From assembly GCF_024362695.1 (NCBI RefSeq), contig NC_065425.1:1989001-2053000 (forward strand): a stretch of 64,000 bases of DNA. The letters run 5' to 3'. A program made the translations under genes and the position numbers. This document shows, piece by piece, positions 10,802 through 21,984 of this stretch. The notes below the pieces were generated by a model, which made no database searches, had not been told where the DNA came from, and worked only from the letters and a program-made list of their open reading frames with translations. The DNA is from Pectinophora gossypiella (taxonomy: Eukaryota; Arthropoda; Insecta; Lepidoptera; Gelechiidae). How positions within the stretch are numbered: the stretch's first letter is position 1; every line of letters begins with the position of its first letter.

Positions 10802-11035
10802 TTATACAGCGTTATCTATAATGCGATCCAGCCGATTTCGGCTACGGCGACTGCTTCTACTCCGACGTTCATGTGCTCGCATGTGGCTTATATAGCCAAT
10901 CTTATTGGTAAAGATCCTCGCACATAGTGGGCATGTGAGTACACCATTTAAATATGCATAATTGATCGCCGTAGGTGGTCGGGCTTTCAATTCATCGCGC
11001 TTGGCGTTAAGCTCTAAGCGCCGTCGATGTTCCAA
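10802..11035 (-). pseudogene. LINE ORF2 C-terminus with C2H2-like finger
   Basis: The 77-residue frame contains CPLCARIFTNKIGYISHMRAH (C-x2-C-x12-H-x3-H), preceded by an Arg/Lys-rich stretch and PPTAINYAYLNG. This layout is typical of the end of certain lepidopteran non-LTR ORF2 proteins. It is an isolated 3' fragment: no reverse transcriptase motifs lie upstream on the minus strand. A host finger gene is unlikely because only one finger is present. Confidence 0.5.
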
Positions 11036-11280
11036 TTCATGAACTTTGGTGTCTTATACGAGAAAAAAAAGAATCTTATACGAGACAAAAAAATCAAAAT
11101 AAACAAACTCCAAGGGAAACAGATAGGTAACAAATTGTAGATGATTAATATTATTGCGTATGGCAGACAAAAATAAAATATCCTGCGTGGATCATATATC
11201 CAGCTTAAGATTCCAAGACTCTGCCGCATCAGTCACACAATGCAGCTCGGCTATGCCACCATTGTAGACGATAATAAACA

Positions 11281-11621
11281 TAACATAAACAAACATACAT
11301 AACCTATATACGTCCTACTGCTGGGCACAGGCCTCCCCTCAATCAACCGGAGTGGGTATGGAGCATACACCACCACGCTGCTCCACTGCTTGGTGCTCCA
11401 CTGGTTAGTGGAGGTGTTTCGGCTAATAGTCAGGACTAACGGTTTAACGTGCCCTCCGAAGCACGGAATCATCTTAATATTTTTGAATGAAGAATGAGAT
11501 GAATGGGTAATTACCAAACAAAGGACAGTCTCACAAAGTGATTTCGACAATGCCATCATCGAGAATCGAACCCGGGTCTCCAGATCGTGAGCCCAAAGCT
11601 CTAACCACTAGACCACAGACG
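11281..11621 (-). repeat. S2 SINE, full length
   Basis: The tail (ataggttatgtatg side), the gtgcccagcag motif, a body with a small internal duplication (ctccactg), the core, and the complete head with A and B boxes are all recognisable on the minus strand. Confidence 0.8.
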
Positions 11622-11689
11622 TTGTTAACGACGGAGACGGTAATGAAACGAAGTTCAAAATTTCTTACAATTTTGAAGCATCAAAAAAT

Positions 11690-11748
11690 CACTTGTCCGG
11701 TTAAGTAGTTAATGCCATGTGCGGCAAATCTACGACAAGACACTTTAA
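11690..11748 (-). repeat. R5 fragment
   Basis: Reverse complement of ...tttgccgcacatggcattaac: the start of the R5 repeat only. Confidence 0.5.
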
Positions 11749-11749
11749 G

Positions 11750-12064
11750 AATTAGAATCATTTTTTCAACGTAATTGTCATGGATAAACTTGTTAAAGGT
11801 CAATGTAACATTTCTGAATTTACGTCATTTCGCAAGTTGTTATGGCTGAGGAGAAGAAATGACAAGAAACTGCAACAGCAACACATCTTATAAATCAATG
11901 AGGGTACATTACAAGTTATTTAATAACTAGAGGAACACATTCAATACCAGACATTTTTATCATTTAGGTAGTCATTAATCTTATAATAAGCTTTTTAACA
12001 TAAAGTAAGCTTCACGTGAGCTTTAAATTTATTCTCTGACGAATTTAAAATATTATCTGGTATT
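11750..12064 (-). repeat. G retroposon
   Basis: It shares gaagaaatgacaagaaactg and aactagaggaacacatt with copies at 17.8-18.5 kb and 52.7-53.2 kb. In the fullest copy (52.7 kb) it ends in a (tgatttc)n tail, so this copy is read as minus strand. A tempting short frame on the plus strand is probably chance, because it runs against the tail. Confidence 0.55.
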
Positions 12065-12383
12065 TTATTGTAAATCATCATCATCATCATCAGCCCATTA
12101 ACGACCCCACTGCTGGGGCACGGGCCTTCCCTATGGATGGATAGGGAGATCGGGCATTAAATCATCACGCGGGCCCAGTGCGGATTGAAGGTTATTAACG
12201 ACTGCTAATGCAGCCGGGACCAACGGCTTAACGTGCCTTCCGAAGCACGGAGGAGCTCGAGATGAAAACTTTTTTTTTGTGGTCACCCATCCTATGACCG
12301 ACTTTGCGAAAGTTGCTTTACTTCAACAATCGCAGACCGAGCGCGTTAACCGCTGCGCCACCGAGCTCCTCATTATTGTAAAT
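12065..12383 (-). repeat. S1 SINE with 11-bp target duplication
   Basis: Flanked by ttattgtaaat at 12065-12075 and 12373-12383. The head, 5S-like segment, A-run, core and tail with (tca)n are all intact: a good reference copy. Confidence 0.9.
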
Positions 12384-12868
12384 AAGTATACATAACCTAT
12401 GTATGTAAAAAAAAAGCGAGATAATGCTCTTTATTAAGTACAGATGATAATAAGCAGAGCAATATAGAAGATTAATGCATTTTCCATAAGTACTAAAAAG
12501 ACCATTAATTTACTTAATTACATCTGTCATTCGCACAAAGACAAAACTGTGTTTAGAGCTGTTAGTGACAATGAATGATGACAAACAGAATAATATGTTG
12601 TAAGATTGTAAGTCAAGTGAGACAGTTTAAAGTAATTAACCTCTTTTATTGTTTACTGTAAATAATGAGAAGAAAACGAGAGAGTTAAAAACTAAGCACT
12701 TAAATGATCTGAAGGGTTAAGAAGGCAACAGAAAAGCAATTCATCTACAAAACAATATTGCTACTTCACATACGCGCATATTAAATTAAGTAAGCAATAC
12801 GTATCAAGAAACTTCAAATAGCAATATTGCTTTTTTAACCACTTTGAAAAGTAAAAGTAAAAAAGCTC
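12384..12868. other. AT-rich interval, nothing recognised
   Basis: Composition is AT-rich with no frame above background and no match to other blocks in the window. Confidence 0.45.
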
Positions 12869-13010
12869 ATCACCGCCCTGGAATTATCCCGTTTTCACAG
12901 GGTCCGCTTACCTAACCCAAAGATTAGACAGGTCCGGTTTATTACAGAAGCGACTGCCTGTCTGACCTTCCACCCCGCGAAGGAAAAACCAGCCTAATAC
13001 AGGTTAATAA
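12869..13010 (-). repeat. S4 SINE 3' fragment
   Basis: Only the tail half (ggtccgcttacctaac, then gcgactgcctgtctgacc) is present. The head half is missing. Confidence 0.65.
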
Positions 13011-13151
13011 AGGCTTGATGCTATATTATGTTTTGAGTGCGTTTGACCACGATCCCTTCTGATGTTAAGCAGCGGAGTGGTATAATTCTTCAGGAGTGCG
13101 CATAATTAAGGAGAAAACGCATCCGGTCTATTTTTCTTTACCAGATAAGGA

Positions 13152-13456
13152 TCTTCTTCTTCTATCGTGTGGGATGTGAGGTGGATTACCAACCCCATCA
13201 ACCCTGGTGTCAGAATTACTATTGAGCCATCAAAGGCCCCTGACGTGGCTCATGTAACCACTACTAACTTAATCAGTAAGTAGCAACCGGGACCAACGCA
13301 TCATCTTTCTTTCGGACAATCAGATGATCAGTCTGTAATGTCCTATAACCAAACTAGGGATCATAAAGTGATTTTCGTGATGTGACGCCATCGGGATTTG
13401 AACCCGGGTCCTCCGGATCGTGAGCCCAACGCTCAAACCACTGGACCACGGAGGCC
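13152..13456 (-). repeat. S3 SINE, full length
   Basis: Complete from the ttcttctatcgtgtggg tail to the ggtccagtggtttgagcg head on the minus strand. The B box appears as ggttcaaatcccg. The core is damaged: gcttaacgtgccttccgaag is deleted. Confidence 0.8.
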
Positions 13457-13997
13457 GTATCATACCGGTATCGTACCGGATAAGGGTAAGGGGCGACAAT
13501 TAACTACATATTCGTATTCAAGTTACAAGGGACGGCTCAGAACAGCTGTTAGCACAGAGGTCAACGTCCTACAACGCGTAAGACATCGTGTTGAGCGGAA
13601 TAGTGAGCGGATTGAACAGCGGATTATAATACTTTGATGTCACGGATGTTGTGAACTGGAATGCCGACCTGGTTTCTGGTATAATGTCTTATCATTTTAA
13701 AAAGCATTACTACTAGCGCATACAGAAGCAATCGAGGCCATAGAGGCGGCCAATCAGCTCGCACCAACAAACACTGGACCATTAAAAAAGGGAATAATTT
13801 TATATTTTAAAATTATCTGTGTATAATATATATCTGTGTATATAATTTAGTTATCTACCTAAACGATTACGTTGTTTTACACTGCAAATGTTGTTTGTAC
13901 TAACCTATAATTGGCTTATATTATAATAACATTCTAATAAATTCCCGATGTAACCTCTCTTTTAATGATTTATATAAGTTGTTGGTGTACCTTTTAA
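13457..13997. other. Mostly unassigned; R5 scrap
   Basis: 13728-13790 matches the far end of R5 (atagaggcggccaatcagctc), minus strand. The 79-residue frame at 13398-13637 overlaps the S3 head and is judged spurious. Confidence 0.4.
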
Positions 13998-14062
13998 ACA
14001 CATAATAACGGGTTCTTACCGCGTTTAAATCAGGGATATAACCGCGTAAACCTAGAACAACG
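13998..14062. repeat. FB12-related end fragment
   Basis: It carries acataataacgggttcttac followed by ataaccgcgtaaac, both found in FB12 ends, but in an arrangement not seen in the three complete copies. Confidence 0.5.
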
Positions 14063-14405
14063 GTGTACCTTCTATAAATAAGTAAATAAATAAATTTATA
14101 TTCGAGATCGTAAAACGCTGAATGTAGTGGGATCTCGATTTACAAAGTTTTATCAAATTAAAATATGTTCAATTTAGGTTGTGCGTCCAAAGCTTTATAA
14201 TCTCACTGACAATGGAAAGTCCCTTTTGATATTTGCGGTCTGAAAACCGTGTTCGTGTATAATGCCTTTTACAGTTACCATTTTCGAGAATTTCGAGCCA
14301 CTGTAAATTCCTAATAAATATAGAAACTCTAATACAATCAAAATTCTTATTTAAGGGCAAAGAGACATACATAGATCGAAAGAATTTCGCATGGACAGGA
14401 GGAGG
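14063..14405. other. Unassigned interval
   Basis: No supported feature. The 67-residue minus-strand frame here has no recognisable motif. Confidence 0.4.
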
Positions 14406-14580
14406 ACCCGGTAAGTAAGTAAGTAAGTAAAATCTTTATTTCCTCTACAAAAAAAAAAAACACATGGATACATAAATACATACAAAAATACAATATTTGT
14501 AGAGGCTAGAGCCTAAACTAGAATACCCTGTGTTTTAGGACTCCAGGCCTCCACCCCCAGAAAGTCATTTTCAAGAAAAA
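14406..14580 (-). repeat. LINE 3' end with (taag)n tail
   Basis: (gtaa)n then aatctttatttcctctac and a caataatg-like region match the inverted organisation of other LINE 3' ends here. The (ttac)n tail and A-rich stretch mark the element's 3' end on the minus strand. Confidence 0.45.
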
Positions 14581-14838
14581 ATAACAAAATATTAAAAAGA
14601 TTTATATTATATTTTTTTTGAAAATAGTTAACTTGAATTAAACAAAGACTAAATCATAAAACATTTCTTAAAAAGAAAATATCAAATCTATAAATGTATT
14701 CTTCTTCATCTGTGTCAGTCGTGTTCTCTGTACTCATACCTTTCCTACACATATCCTTTTTCATGCAATCATACTCATTACTTTTCTCGTGATACGCTTT
14801 TCATCCTCATCACAAGCCCATACATACGATGTCTAATA
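14581..14838. other. AT-rich interval
   Basis: Nothing recognised. Confidence 0.4.
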
Positions 14839-15150
14839 GTTCCAACTAGTCAAATTACTATGGAATTTGCACACTATGACGTCATAGGAATACGTAATAA
14901 AATGTCGGAATTGTTATTACTTTTTTCTTGATTAAAATGCACAAATAGGTGAAATAGAAAAAAAAAAGATTTTTTTTTGTTCATTAGTTTTAGATCTGTC
15001 TTTATTTAGTACTTAACCCTTTCACGGACAGAGATCATGGGTCATTGATGGTTCATAATAGGTAATATGACACCTTGGGATCGAAACGTCATTAGACGTT
15101 CTGTCCTTGAAAGTGTTAATCAGAATTTCATAATTTATCTTGAACCTAGT
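14839..15150. repeat. M4 element carrying a TTAA-flanked MITE
   Basis: The left part (caactagtcaaattactatgg, with two short losses) and the right part (aatttcataatttatcttga) are M4. The join at tttatttagt/atcag is split by the element listed at 15013-15119. Confidence 0.6.
15013..15119. mobile_element. Small piggyBac-like MITE (TTAA target)
   Basis: It is bounded by TTAA at 15013-15016 and 15116-15119. The ends ccctttcacggacaga and cactttcaaggacaga (the latter on the complement) match at 14 of 16 positions. TTAA duplication with CCC-type ends is the hallmark of piggyBac-family non-autonomous elements. It has no coding capacity. Confidence 0.65.
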
Positions 15151-15351
15151 ACTCACACGACCCAATTATAACCTGGATTTTAAAGGTCATCCACAAGCAT
15201 ACAAGCTAAAAGAATGTCAATTCGTAGAATGCCATCACCGCCATTCCCAAGAAGAAAGTGCCTTTAAAGTGACCATACGTAGTTCAAGTTAAGATGAAGC
15301 GAAATGGTTTTAATTACATACCTACTGCATATAATAATATTAATTTATGTA

Positions 15352-15425
15352 TATAGGGTGTTAGTGACATCGTAACGAATACTAAGGGAGATGATTCAGG
15401 CCATGATTCTGAGTTGATATCAAGT
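15352..15425 (+). repeat. H repeat arm
   Basis: tagggtgttagtgacatcgt, then gagttgatatcaagtgga. The same arm is inverted at 440-501 and paired with its complement at 22.57-22.76 kb. Confidence 0.5.
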
Positions 15426-15576
15426 GGAACACCGCTGAGCACGAGATAGTCATTTATGATCCAAACATGAATTCGAAAACAAATTCGACAATCAATGGTT
15501 TAGGAATGTACTGGATTCGAACCTGCGACCTCAAAGTGAGAGGCAAGCGTTTTACCAACTGGCTACCACAGTTCCT
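15426..15576 (-). repeat. S4 SINE head half
   Basis: The minus strand reads the head (tagccagttggtaaaacgct, gcaggttcgaatccag) and the following cgaatttgttttcg segment, then stops at the gctcagcggtg point, where H sequence begins. Confidence 0.7.
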
Positions 15577-15602
15577 CAGTAAAGCTGTCTAGTATTGGTT
15601 CT

Positions 15603-15655
15603 AAATGAAAGTAGCATGGAGAATGCTACACCGACAAGAGCGTGGCTCTGAATGT
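15603..15655 (+). repeat. LINE-R 3' end fragment
   Basis: About 50 bp matching the last coding and tail bases of the LINE-R copy at 58.7 kb (accgacaagagcgtggctct). Confidence 0.55.
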
Positions 15656-16011
15656 TGGTTCCAGGCGGTTTTTCCCACGCATTCCTATTTTCTAAATCGT
15701 CATTATTTTACAATATAGTCCGAAAAGCTGCTTAAGGTTGCCTTCACTAATGAGTGCATCCTAAATGAAAATACCAAAACCGGTACGAACTGGGTCGGCG
15801 TGTTGTTGAAAACCTGATGTTGTTTTTGGGTTATTTTTCCTCAATTAAACCAATGACTGAGTGAGATGAGATCAAACAAGCTTCGGAGTTCCAAAGTGTT
15901 TGCTTAAAAGTTCATCGGTTTCGGGGTTTGGGAAATGTACTTAGCGACTGAGTTAAAATGGCCTGCCACGAGCTCTAATGATCGATACATACAGAGTCGG
16001 TAAGCGGGTTA
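15656..16011. other. Unassigned interval
   Basis: No supported frame or repeat was found. Confidence 0.4.
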
Positions 16012-16300
16012 TACTAGCTAGAGAGACGGTCAATCAGCTCGCGACAACAAATGCTTCAGAACCCTGATACCGACCCCACCGGAATATTCGACGATTTCCC
16101 TCATTCAGCGCTTATCGCTATCGATCCACTAAGGTCGATTAAATCTTTCAAATATTATCCTCTCAGACGACGCCCTGAGCCGAGGTCCGCGCCCAACTGG
16201 GCACCCTCAGGCCTGATGTCTTAAATGTTGTATCGGCTTACAGCCCTATTGGTTAGTAAATGCCATTTGCGGCAAATCTACAATAACTAACGTCGAAAAA
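16012..16300 (-). repeat. R5 repeat, long copy
   Basis: Runs from aatcagctcgcgacaaca through tcgctatcgatccact and gacgacgccctgagccgagg, with the tgccatttgcggcaaatcta end displaced just beyond. It covers most of the R5 consensus on the minus strand, with an internal deletion in ggacaaatggggagcgctg. Confidence 0.65.
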
Positions 16301-16304
16301 AAGC

Positions 16305-16478
16305 AGCGAATCTCAATTCACGATGTTTTCCTCTACCGCTGAGGACGTGGTAATCATTTATGATCCAAACATGAATTCGAAGACGAATTCAACAATCATT
16401 AGTTTAGGCCTGTGCTGGATATGAAACTGCTACCTTAAAGTAAGATGCAAGCGTTCCACCAACTGGACCACCACGGCT
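16305..16478 (-). repeat. S4 SINE head half
   Basis: Head and first third only, with about 10% divergence (e.g. gatatgaaactgctacctt in place of the B box). Confidence 0.7.
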
Positions 16479-16701
16479 CTCTACTAAGAACTTTTTTGAA
16501 TAATAAGCTTAAATTGATGATTAAAACTTTGTCTCTGAAACTGTTTAGTCACGAGAACTGAACATTAAAACGCAATAAAGAACAATTTTGACGATAAAGC
16601 AGATACCGGACAACATTTTGGTTAAAATCTTCAAAGAAGCGCAGATTATTTTTATTAATAAAGATTTAAGCTATTAAGTAAAAAAAAAGTATCTGTAAAA
16701 A

Positions 16702-17018
16702 GAGCCGTGGTAGCTTTGGTAGAACGCTTGCCTCTCACTTTGAGGTCGCAGTTTCGAATCCAGCGCAGGCCTAAACCAGAATTTGTTTTCGAATTATGGT
16801 TATCACGTGCTCAGCAGTGAAAGAAATCATCGTCAGGAAACCCACATTCCCGAGAAATGCAATCGGAGGTGTAGCCTAACCTGTACTGGGCTGGTTTTCC
16901 CTTCGCGGGTCGGAAGGTCAAACAGACAGTCGCTTCGGTAAAAAACAAGAACCCGTCAAATCCTCAGGTTTGGTAAGTGGACCTTGTGCAAAACAGGATA
17001 ACGCTAGGGAGGTGATTC
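16702..17018 (+). repeat. S4 SINE, nearly full length
   Basis: Starts at gagccgtggtagc with an intact A box. The anticodon region reads ttgcctctcactttgagg and the B box ggtcgcagtttcgaatcc. It continues to the gataacgctagggaggtga tail. It lies 225 bp from an opposite-strand S4 fragment. Confidence 0.85.
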
Positions 17019-17097
17019 AGGTTGTTATTTGATTCAAATAGTTCTTTTGAATTGTGTACAATTTATTGAAAATTTTCTTCTATTCAAATGGTATCTT

Positions 17098-17350
17098 TCT
17101 TCTTCCATCGTGTGAGTTGTGAGGTGAATTACCGACCACATAAAATCTGGTGTCAGGGTTATTATTGAGCCGCCAAAGGCACCTGACATGTCTCATGTAA
17201 CGACTACTTACCTACATCGGTAAATAGTAGCCGCGACCAACGGCTTCACGCCTTCCGAAGCACGGATCATCTAACTTTCGGACAATCAGGTGATCAGCCT
17301 TTAATGTCCTAACCTAACTAGGGATCCAAAGTGATTTTTGATAGTTGTTG
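17098..17350 (-). repeat. S3 SINE, headless
   Basis: Tail, middle and core are present, and it stops after aaagtgatttttg before the tRNA-like head. Confidence 0.7.
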
Positions 17351-17744
17351 CTGATGACTTGCGAGCCATCCAAATACGGGAGGTATGTGTTATTTTCTGT
17401 ACTAAGTACGTATATATTGTCTATTACTAGTTTTAATACAAATACTTTAATTCATTTACATCTGTGCAGTCGATTAATAAAAGAACTTTTTCCATGCCAA
17501 CGATAAAACTGGTTACGAGTGACATTCTGTGCTAGTAGGTTATGCGAGTGCTCGGTTAAATGGTCGTTGAAACAATAAAATGTTAAACGCAACATAAGAA
17601 TTTTTTAATTGTTAATTTTATAATTTTATAGCCGTTACTTAAATTTTATGGCGTTGGTGTTGCCATTTATGAGTTATAAAATATTATTGTATGCCTTTTT
17701 ATTATTATTTTGCTTTTTAATATTAAAATTTGTACAAAATTCCT

Positions 17745-18510
17745 CTTCTCGCTAGAAATCAGAATCATTTATTGAAAGTTATTATAACGGGTAAACTTGT
17801 TCAAGGTCAACTTTACATGTTTGAATCTACGTCATTTCGCAAGGTAATATGGCTGAGGGGAAGAAATGGTTAGGTTTCCAAAGGTAAATTATGAAATCCT
17901 GATTACTAAGTAAAGACATATCTAAAGCTGACAAAAGCGTTTTCTTTTATCTAAGTACTTATTCTTTTTTTAATTTCATAAAAAATGTAAATAGTAAGTG
18001 CGTCATTTTGTCACGTTCTTCTGTGACGTCACAGGTTGCTTTTTTATGCAAATAGGCTAGTTTCCAACTAATCAAAACAGTTACTTTTTAATAAACGTCA
18101 AAACACGAAATTACTATGGAATTTCTATGAGAAAGCACACAGTGACGTCATAGAAAGACGTGATAAAATGTCGTACCTATTATTAGTTTTTTTTTATTAA
18201 AATTAGTAAATAAGTTAAATAGAAAAAAAAATGTTTTTCGTTAGTTTTAGATCTGTCTATATTTAGTAATCAGAGTTTCATAATTTATCTTGAACCTTGT
18301 ACTGTACATGACCCAATTCCATAGTCATTTCGTGTTTTGACGTTTGGTAAAAAATAACTGATTTGACTAGTCGAAAAATAGCCTATTGACAAGAAACTAT
18401 AACAGCAACACATCTTTTAAATCATTGTAGGCGTACATGACAAGTTATTTAATAACTAGAGGAACACATTTAATACCAGACATTTCATCATTTAGGTAAT
18501 CATTATTTAT
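17745..18510 (-). repeat. G retroposon split by an M4 pair
   Basis: G sequence runs to gaggggaagaaatg at 17867 and resumes at about 18378 with gacaagaaactataacagc. The uninterrupted copy at 11.85 kb shows these are adjacent. The gap is filled by M4 sequence. Confidence 0.7.
17868..18377. mobile_element. M4 elements, head-to-head, inserted in G
   Basis: 18054-18376 is a complete M4: ends ataggctagtttccaacta and the complement of agtcgaaaaatagcctat, with gatctgtctatatttagtaa inside. 17868-18050 is a partial M4 in the opposite orientation (gtgacgtcacaggttgc). Together they make a large inverted structure. Confidence 0.65.
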
Positions 18511-18783
18511 TCCATATCGTATGTTCAGAATATAATGTTCATTTTACATGACAAATCATATCCATTTCAGTTGTGTAGTGGTATTTAGGTAATTAAAAAG
18601 AACACAACATTTAAATATGTAAGTATGTTAAGTTAAAGAATTCATTAATATTTAAAATGCACAGTTTCAAAGTTTGTTATGTCAGTTGGGACCTTAAATT
18701 GAAGATTTTAGGTGGAATGGCGTGAATAGTTTTAGTTGACTTTTCAAACCTTCAAGCAGACTGGACTAAGTCAGTTCTTTAAA
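18511..18783. other. Unassigned AT-rich interval
   Basis: Nothing recognised. Confidence 0.4.
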
Positions 18784-18968
18784 ACATCAAATCAAATATA
18801 CTTTATTGCACAGAACTAAAATTTCAACAGTCAGACATAACACATGAATACAGTACAATTTGGACGGCCTTATTGCTCTAGAGCAATTTCTTCCAGGCAA
18901 CCAACAAAAGGAAACAAACATTTACACAACAAACTTGGATGCGGGATGGTGCAACAAAAAACACAAAC
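18784..18968 (-). repeat. LINE-F 3' end
   Basis: atcaaatcaaatatacttta (tail side), then ggacggccttattgctctag and cttccaggcaaccaac. A second copy at 20613-20788 is almost the same, so this sub-family is recent. Confidence 0.65.
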
Positions 18969-18989
18969 ATCGGTCTTTATCAGCATTCA

Positions 18990-19265
18990 TGTTTTTTTTA
19001 TGACGTCACTTATAGTAGATTTGCCGCAGATGGCATTAACTACTTGGCCGGACGAATGGGGAGCGCTGAGAGCTCTCATCCGGTACAAAATTTAAGGCAA
19101 TAGTCCTGAGGGTGCCCAGATGGGTGCGAACTTCGGCTCAGGTCGTCGTCTGAGAGGAAGAATATTTGAAAGAATTAATCGACACTAGTGGGTCGATAGC
19201 GATAAGCGCTGAATGAGGGAAATCGTCGACCAAGCCATCGGTGTTGGTTTCAGAGACCATTCATG
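18990..19265 (+). repeat. R5 repeat, long copy
   Basis: Begins tatgacgtcacttatagtag and covers gccgcagatggcattaacta through gggtcgatagcgataagcgc and the aaatcgtcgacca part. Its far end (gctgatcggccgcctct) is missing. Confidence 0.7.
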
Positions 19266-19529
19266 GTGTTAATAAAATGTCAATAAGACAATCATGCAAA
19301 TGAATAGAGACGCTTTCTTTACATACCAACGATTTTAAGAGTCATTCGGTAAGTGTGTCGTGGTTTATTAGCATTTCTCAAAGAAATCGAGGTTTAAGCA
19401 ACATGGGCAGATGGCTAGAGTGACCTCCTAAGATGACGTTTATGATATGACGATTTTAGAAAGGCAATAAACTAAACAGATGATTCAAGCAAATTTGGGT
19501 TTTTATAGCAATTTCTTTAAAGACGAACT

Positions 19530-19625
19530 TTGAATGGGGTGTGGGAATACCCACACCTCACCGAGCTTTGTGTTAGACCAACAGGATAGGTGGCGAGCCG
19601 CATCGCCGTCCATAACGGTTGAGCC
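19530..19625 (+). repeat. N repeat fragment
   Basis: cacacctcaccgagctttgt and gataggtggcgagccgcatc match sequence near 60.7 kb and, inverted, near 61.35 kb. It forms the first part of a 109-residue frame, so that frame is chimeric. Confidence 0.5.
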
Positions 19626-19863
19626 AACTGTGTTAGTGAAAATTAAGTTAAAGAAGCAACTCGATGACCCACAGGATCACAGTGACTATAACAAGACAAT
19701 AAAATCGTGTAAAATTTTCAGAAACAATAAAGAACCTGAGAGAAAACAGAGAACTCTCAGTGTTTTCTCTTCTGTTGATAGAGAGAAAATAAAGAAGAAA
19801 CAATTAAACAAAGAAGATGTTCATCGAATTAATATTAAGGTAGTAGTGGAAGTCCTGAAATAA
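19626..19863 (+). other. Unrecognised lysine-rich open frame
   Basis: The frame that starts in the N repeat at 19534 continues 80 residues into Lys/Glu-rich sequence (e.g. FSSVDREKIKKKQLNKEDVH) and stops at 19863. No known domain is recognised. The codon pattern is protein-like enough to note, but a retroelement origin is likelier than a host exon. Confidence 0.25.
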
Positions 19864-19884
19864 ATGGACCTCACTCAGAACAAG

Positions 19885-20095
19885 TCGCGGCGTGAATCAC
19901 GACGCTAGTATTCTATGGACCCTGCTTTACGAACGGACTAAATTGTGGCTTGTGATCAGCCCGTGGTCTTTACTGATCTAAATATGAGTTTAAACTCACA
20001 AAGTCAAATTCAGTGACTTAGAGCCCCAGCCAGGATTCGATCCCGAGACACCAAAATGCAGGTCACACGTTCTCTGAACAAGGCTATCAAGGATT
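19885..20095 (-). repeat. tRNA-like SINE head, separate family
   Basis: ggattcgatcccgagacac is the complement of a pol III B box, followed by tgcaggtcacacgttctc as an anticodon-like region. It differs from the S2-S4 heads. The body is not found elsewhere in the window. Confidence 0.4.
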
Positions 20096-20232
20096 CAGTG
20101 CATTAATAATAGTCCAAGTAGCCCACATGGTGGAGTGGACACGATTCCAGTAGACTTTTCCAGCCAGTCCAGGATGATAAGCAGCTGATTGCGTTCTATG
20201 CTTTTTCTTTACACCTACATTAACAGTGGCCA

Positions 20233-20345
20233 GCAGTAGAGCCATAGAGGCAGACAATCAGCTCGCGACTAAAACACTTCATGACCCCGATACTGACCCC
20301 GCCGCCGGCGTGATCAACGATTTTCCTCATTCCGCGCTTATTGAA
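20233..20345 (-). repeat. R5 fragment, distal end
   Basis: catagaggcagacaatcagc to cctcattccgcgcttat: the last third of R5. Confidence 0.6.
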
Positions 20346-20612
20346 AATTTCCATTAAATAATCACCAGATAATCTTCAAAAACTCCTTATTCGATGTGGA
20401 AATGTAATATCTGAAACTTAATACCTTTGGCGATTTGCCAACAAAAGAGCAATTTCTCCTTGTTCAATATTCCTTCCTGTTCCAAATAGAGATATGTTGG
20501 TGTCAGAATTCTCAATAGCGTTTTAAATTTGGTCATATTTGAATGTTAGCAGTACTAAAAGCGTTATATTTTAATGCTTATAATATGTATTTGGAATGAA
20601 ATAATTTTCAAA

Positions 20613-20788
20613 TCAAAATCAAATCAAATATACTTTATTGCACAGAACTAGAATTTCAACAATCAGACATAACACATGAATACAGTACAATTTGGGCGGC
20701 CTTATTGCTCTAGAGCAATTTCTTCCAGGCAACCAACAAAAGGAAACAAACATTTACAACTTGGATGCGGGATGGTGCAACAAAAAAT
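20613..20788 (-). repeat. LINE-F 3' end
   Basis: Nearly identical to 18784-18968 apart from a short deletion (acacaacaa), followed by (aaat)n. Confidence 0.65.
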
Positions 20789-21627
20789 AAATAAATAAAT
20801 ACCTAAAAGTAAAACTAAAGTTAATATAATAAATACTCTATACTATACGTACATATATTAATAAATACTCAATTTAATATAATCCATATATACTAAAAAT
20901 ATACCTAACCATAATCTAAAGAAAACTATAATAATAAATAATAGACTATACACACACATACAGGTATTGAAATAAATAAAATACATCATACATAATAGTA
21001 ATATCCTAAGAATATCCACATAAGGATTCAAAATGAGCTCGCAACTGGTTTTTGAAGCTCTGAAGAGAGTTTTCTTCATTATCATTATATTATTATCATA
21101 ATAATATAATTTTTTAAAAATCCAGTCTTTTTTATAAATGCAGTAACTCATGGGAGTACATATGTGTTACAAAGCTTCTACCTATTATATTTTTATTGCA
21201 TTTATATTCCTAAAAGTCTCCGCAACATTAACAGCCTCCGTAATGGTCAGAGCGTTTCGTCAATTTTTTTTTCACTTCCTTAAACCATTGTACTGTGATC
21301 TATAAGGTCCATGACAGTTTTATTCGTTGTGTGTGTTAGTAGTTTTTGTTATATTGAAAATTGCCTCAAACGGCTTCGAATTATACAGAGTTTCTATAGA
21401 TGTTCAGAAATCCGTTACACCCGGCACAGCCCGTGTAATTTTAGACAACTCCCACGCAAATCAGTGAATCCTTTCACTAAGATGGTAAGCGAAATCCGGA
21501 AAAGCCGAGATATTTTGACATTGACATGAATCGCTTTCCAACCTATTCAATAGCTTTGGCGTTTTGAAACATGACTATTTTAAGCGCACTGAACTCAGAA
21601 ATATTTTAAGCTCGTGTCTTCATTTGA
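20789..21627. other. AT-rich interval, nothing recognised
   Basis: 20.8-21.15 kb is very AT-rich with imperfect palindromes (attattatcataataatat). No gene-like frame was found. Confidence 0.4.
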
Positions 21628-21935
21628 ATGATATTGATTATTATTTATTTTTATTTGATCGGGCCTAAACCAATGATTTTCGAAATCGTTTTTTCGAATT
21701 CATGTTTGGATCATAAATTATTATTACGTGCTCAGCGGTGAAGGAAAACATCGTAAGGAAACCCATATACGCGTGAAATACGTTTCGGAGGTATGTGATG
21801 TAACATGTAAAGGGTTGGTTTTCCCTTCGCGGGTAGACAGTCCCTTCTGTGAAAAAACCGGACCTGTCAAATATTCAGGTTAGGCACCTAAGCGAACCCT
21901 GTGAAAACGGGATAACGCTGCTAGTGACATGATGA
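21628..21935 (+). repeat. S4 SINE with 13-bp target duplication, head lost
   Basis: Flanked by tgtcttcatttga at 21615-21627 and 21936-21948. The tRNA-like head is replaced by a ~33-bp AT-rich filler. The body from cctaaaccaatg to gggataacgctgct is intact. Confidence 0.75.
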
Positions 21936-21984
21936 TGTCTTCATTTGATTGATCAATGAATGAAAGTTTGTATTTGCCAGTACA

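Noticed and set aside
10802..11035. Host C2H2 zinc-finger gene
   Set aside because: A single finger with the flanking pattern of a LINE ORF2 C-terminus; no additional fingers or exons.
11779..11893. Short ORF ending LRRRNDKKLQQQHIL, recurring in other copies
   Set aside because: It runs antisense to the (tgatttc)n tail of the G retroposon and is broken in other copies. Conservation reflects repeat copies, not protein selection.
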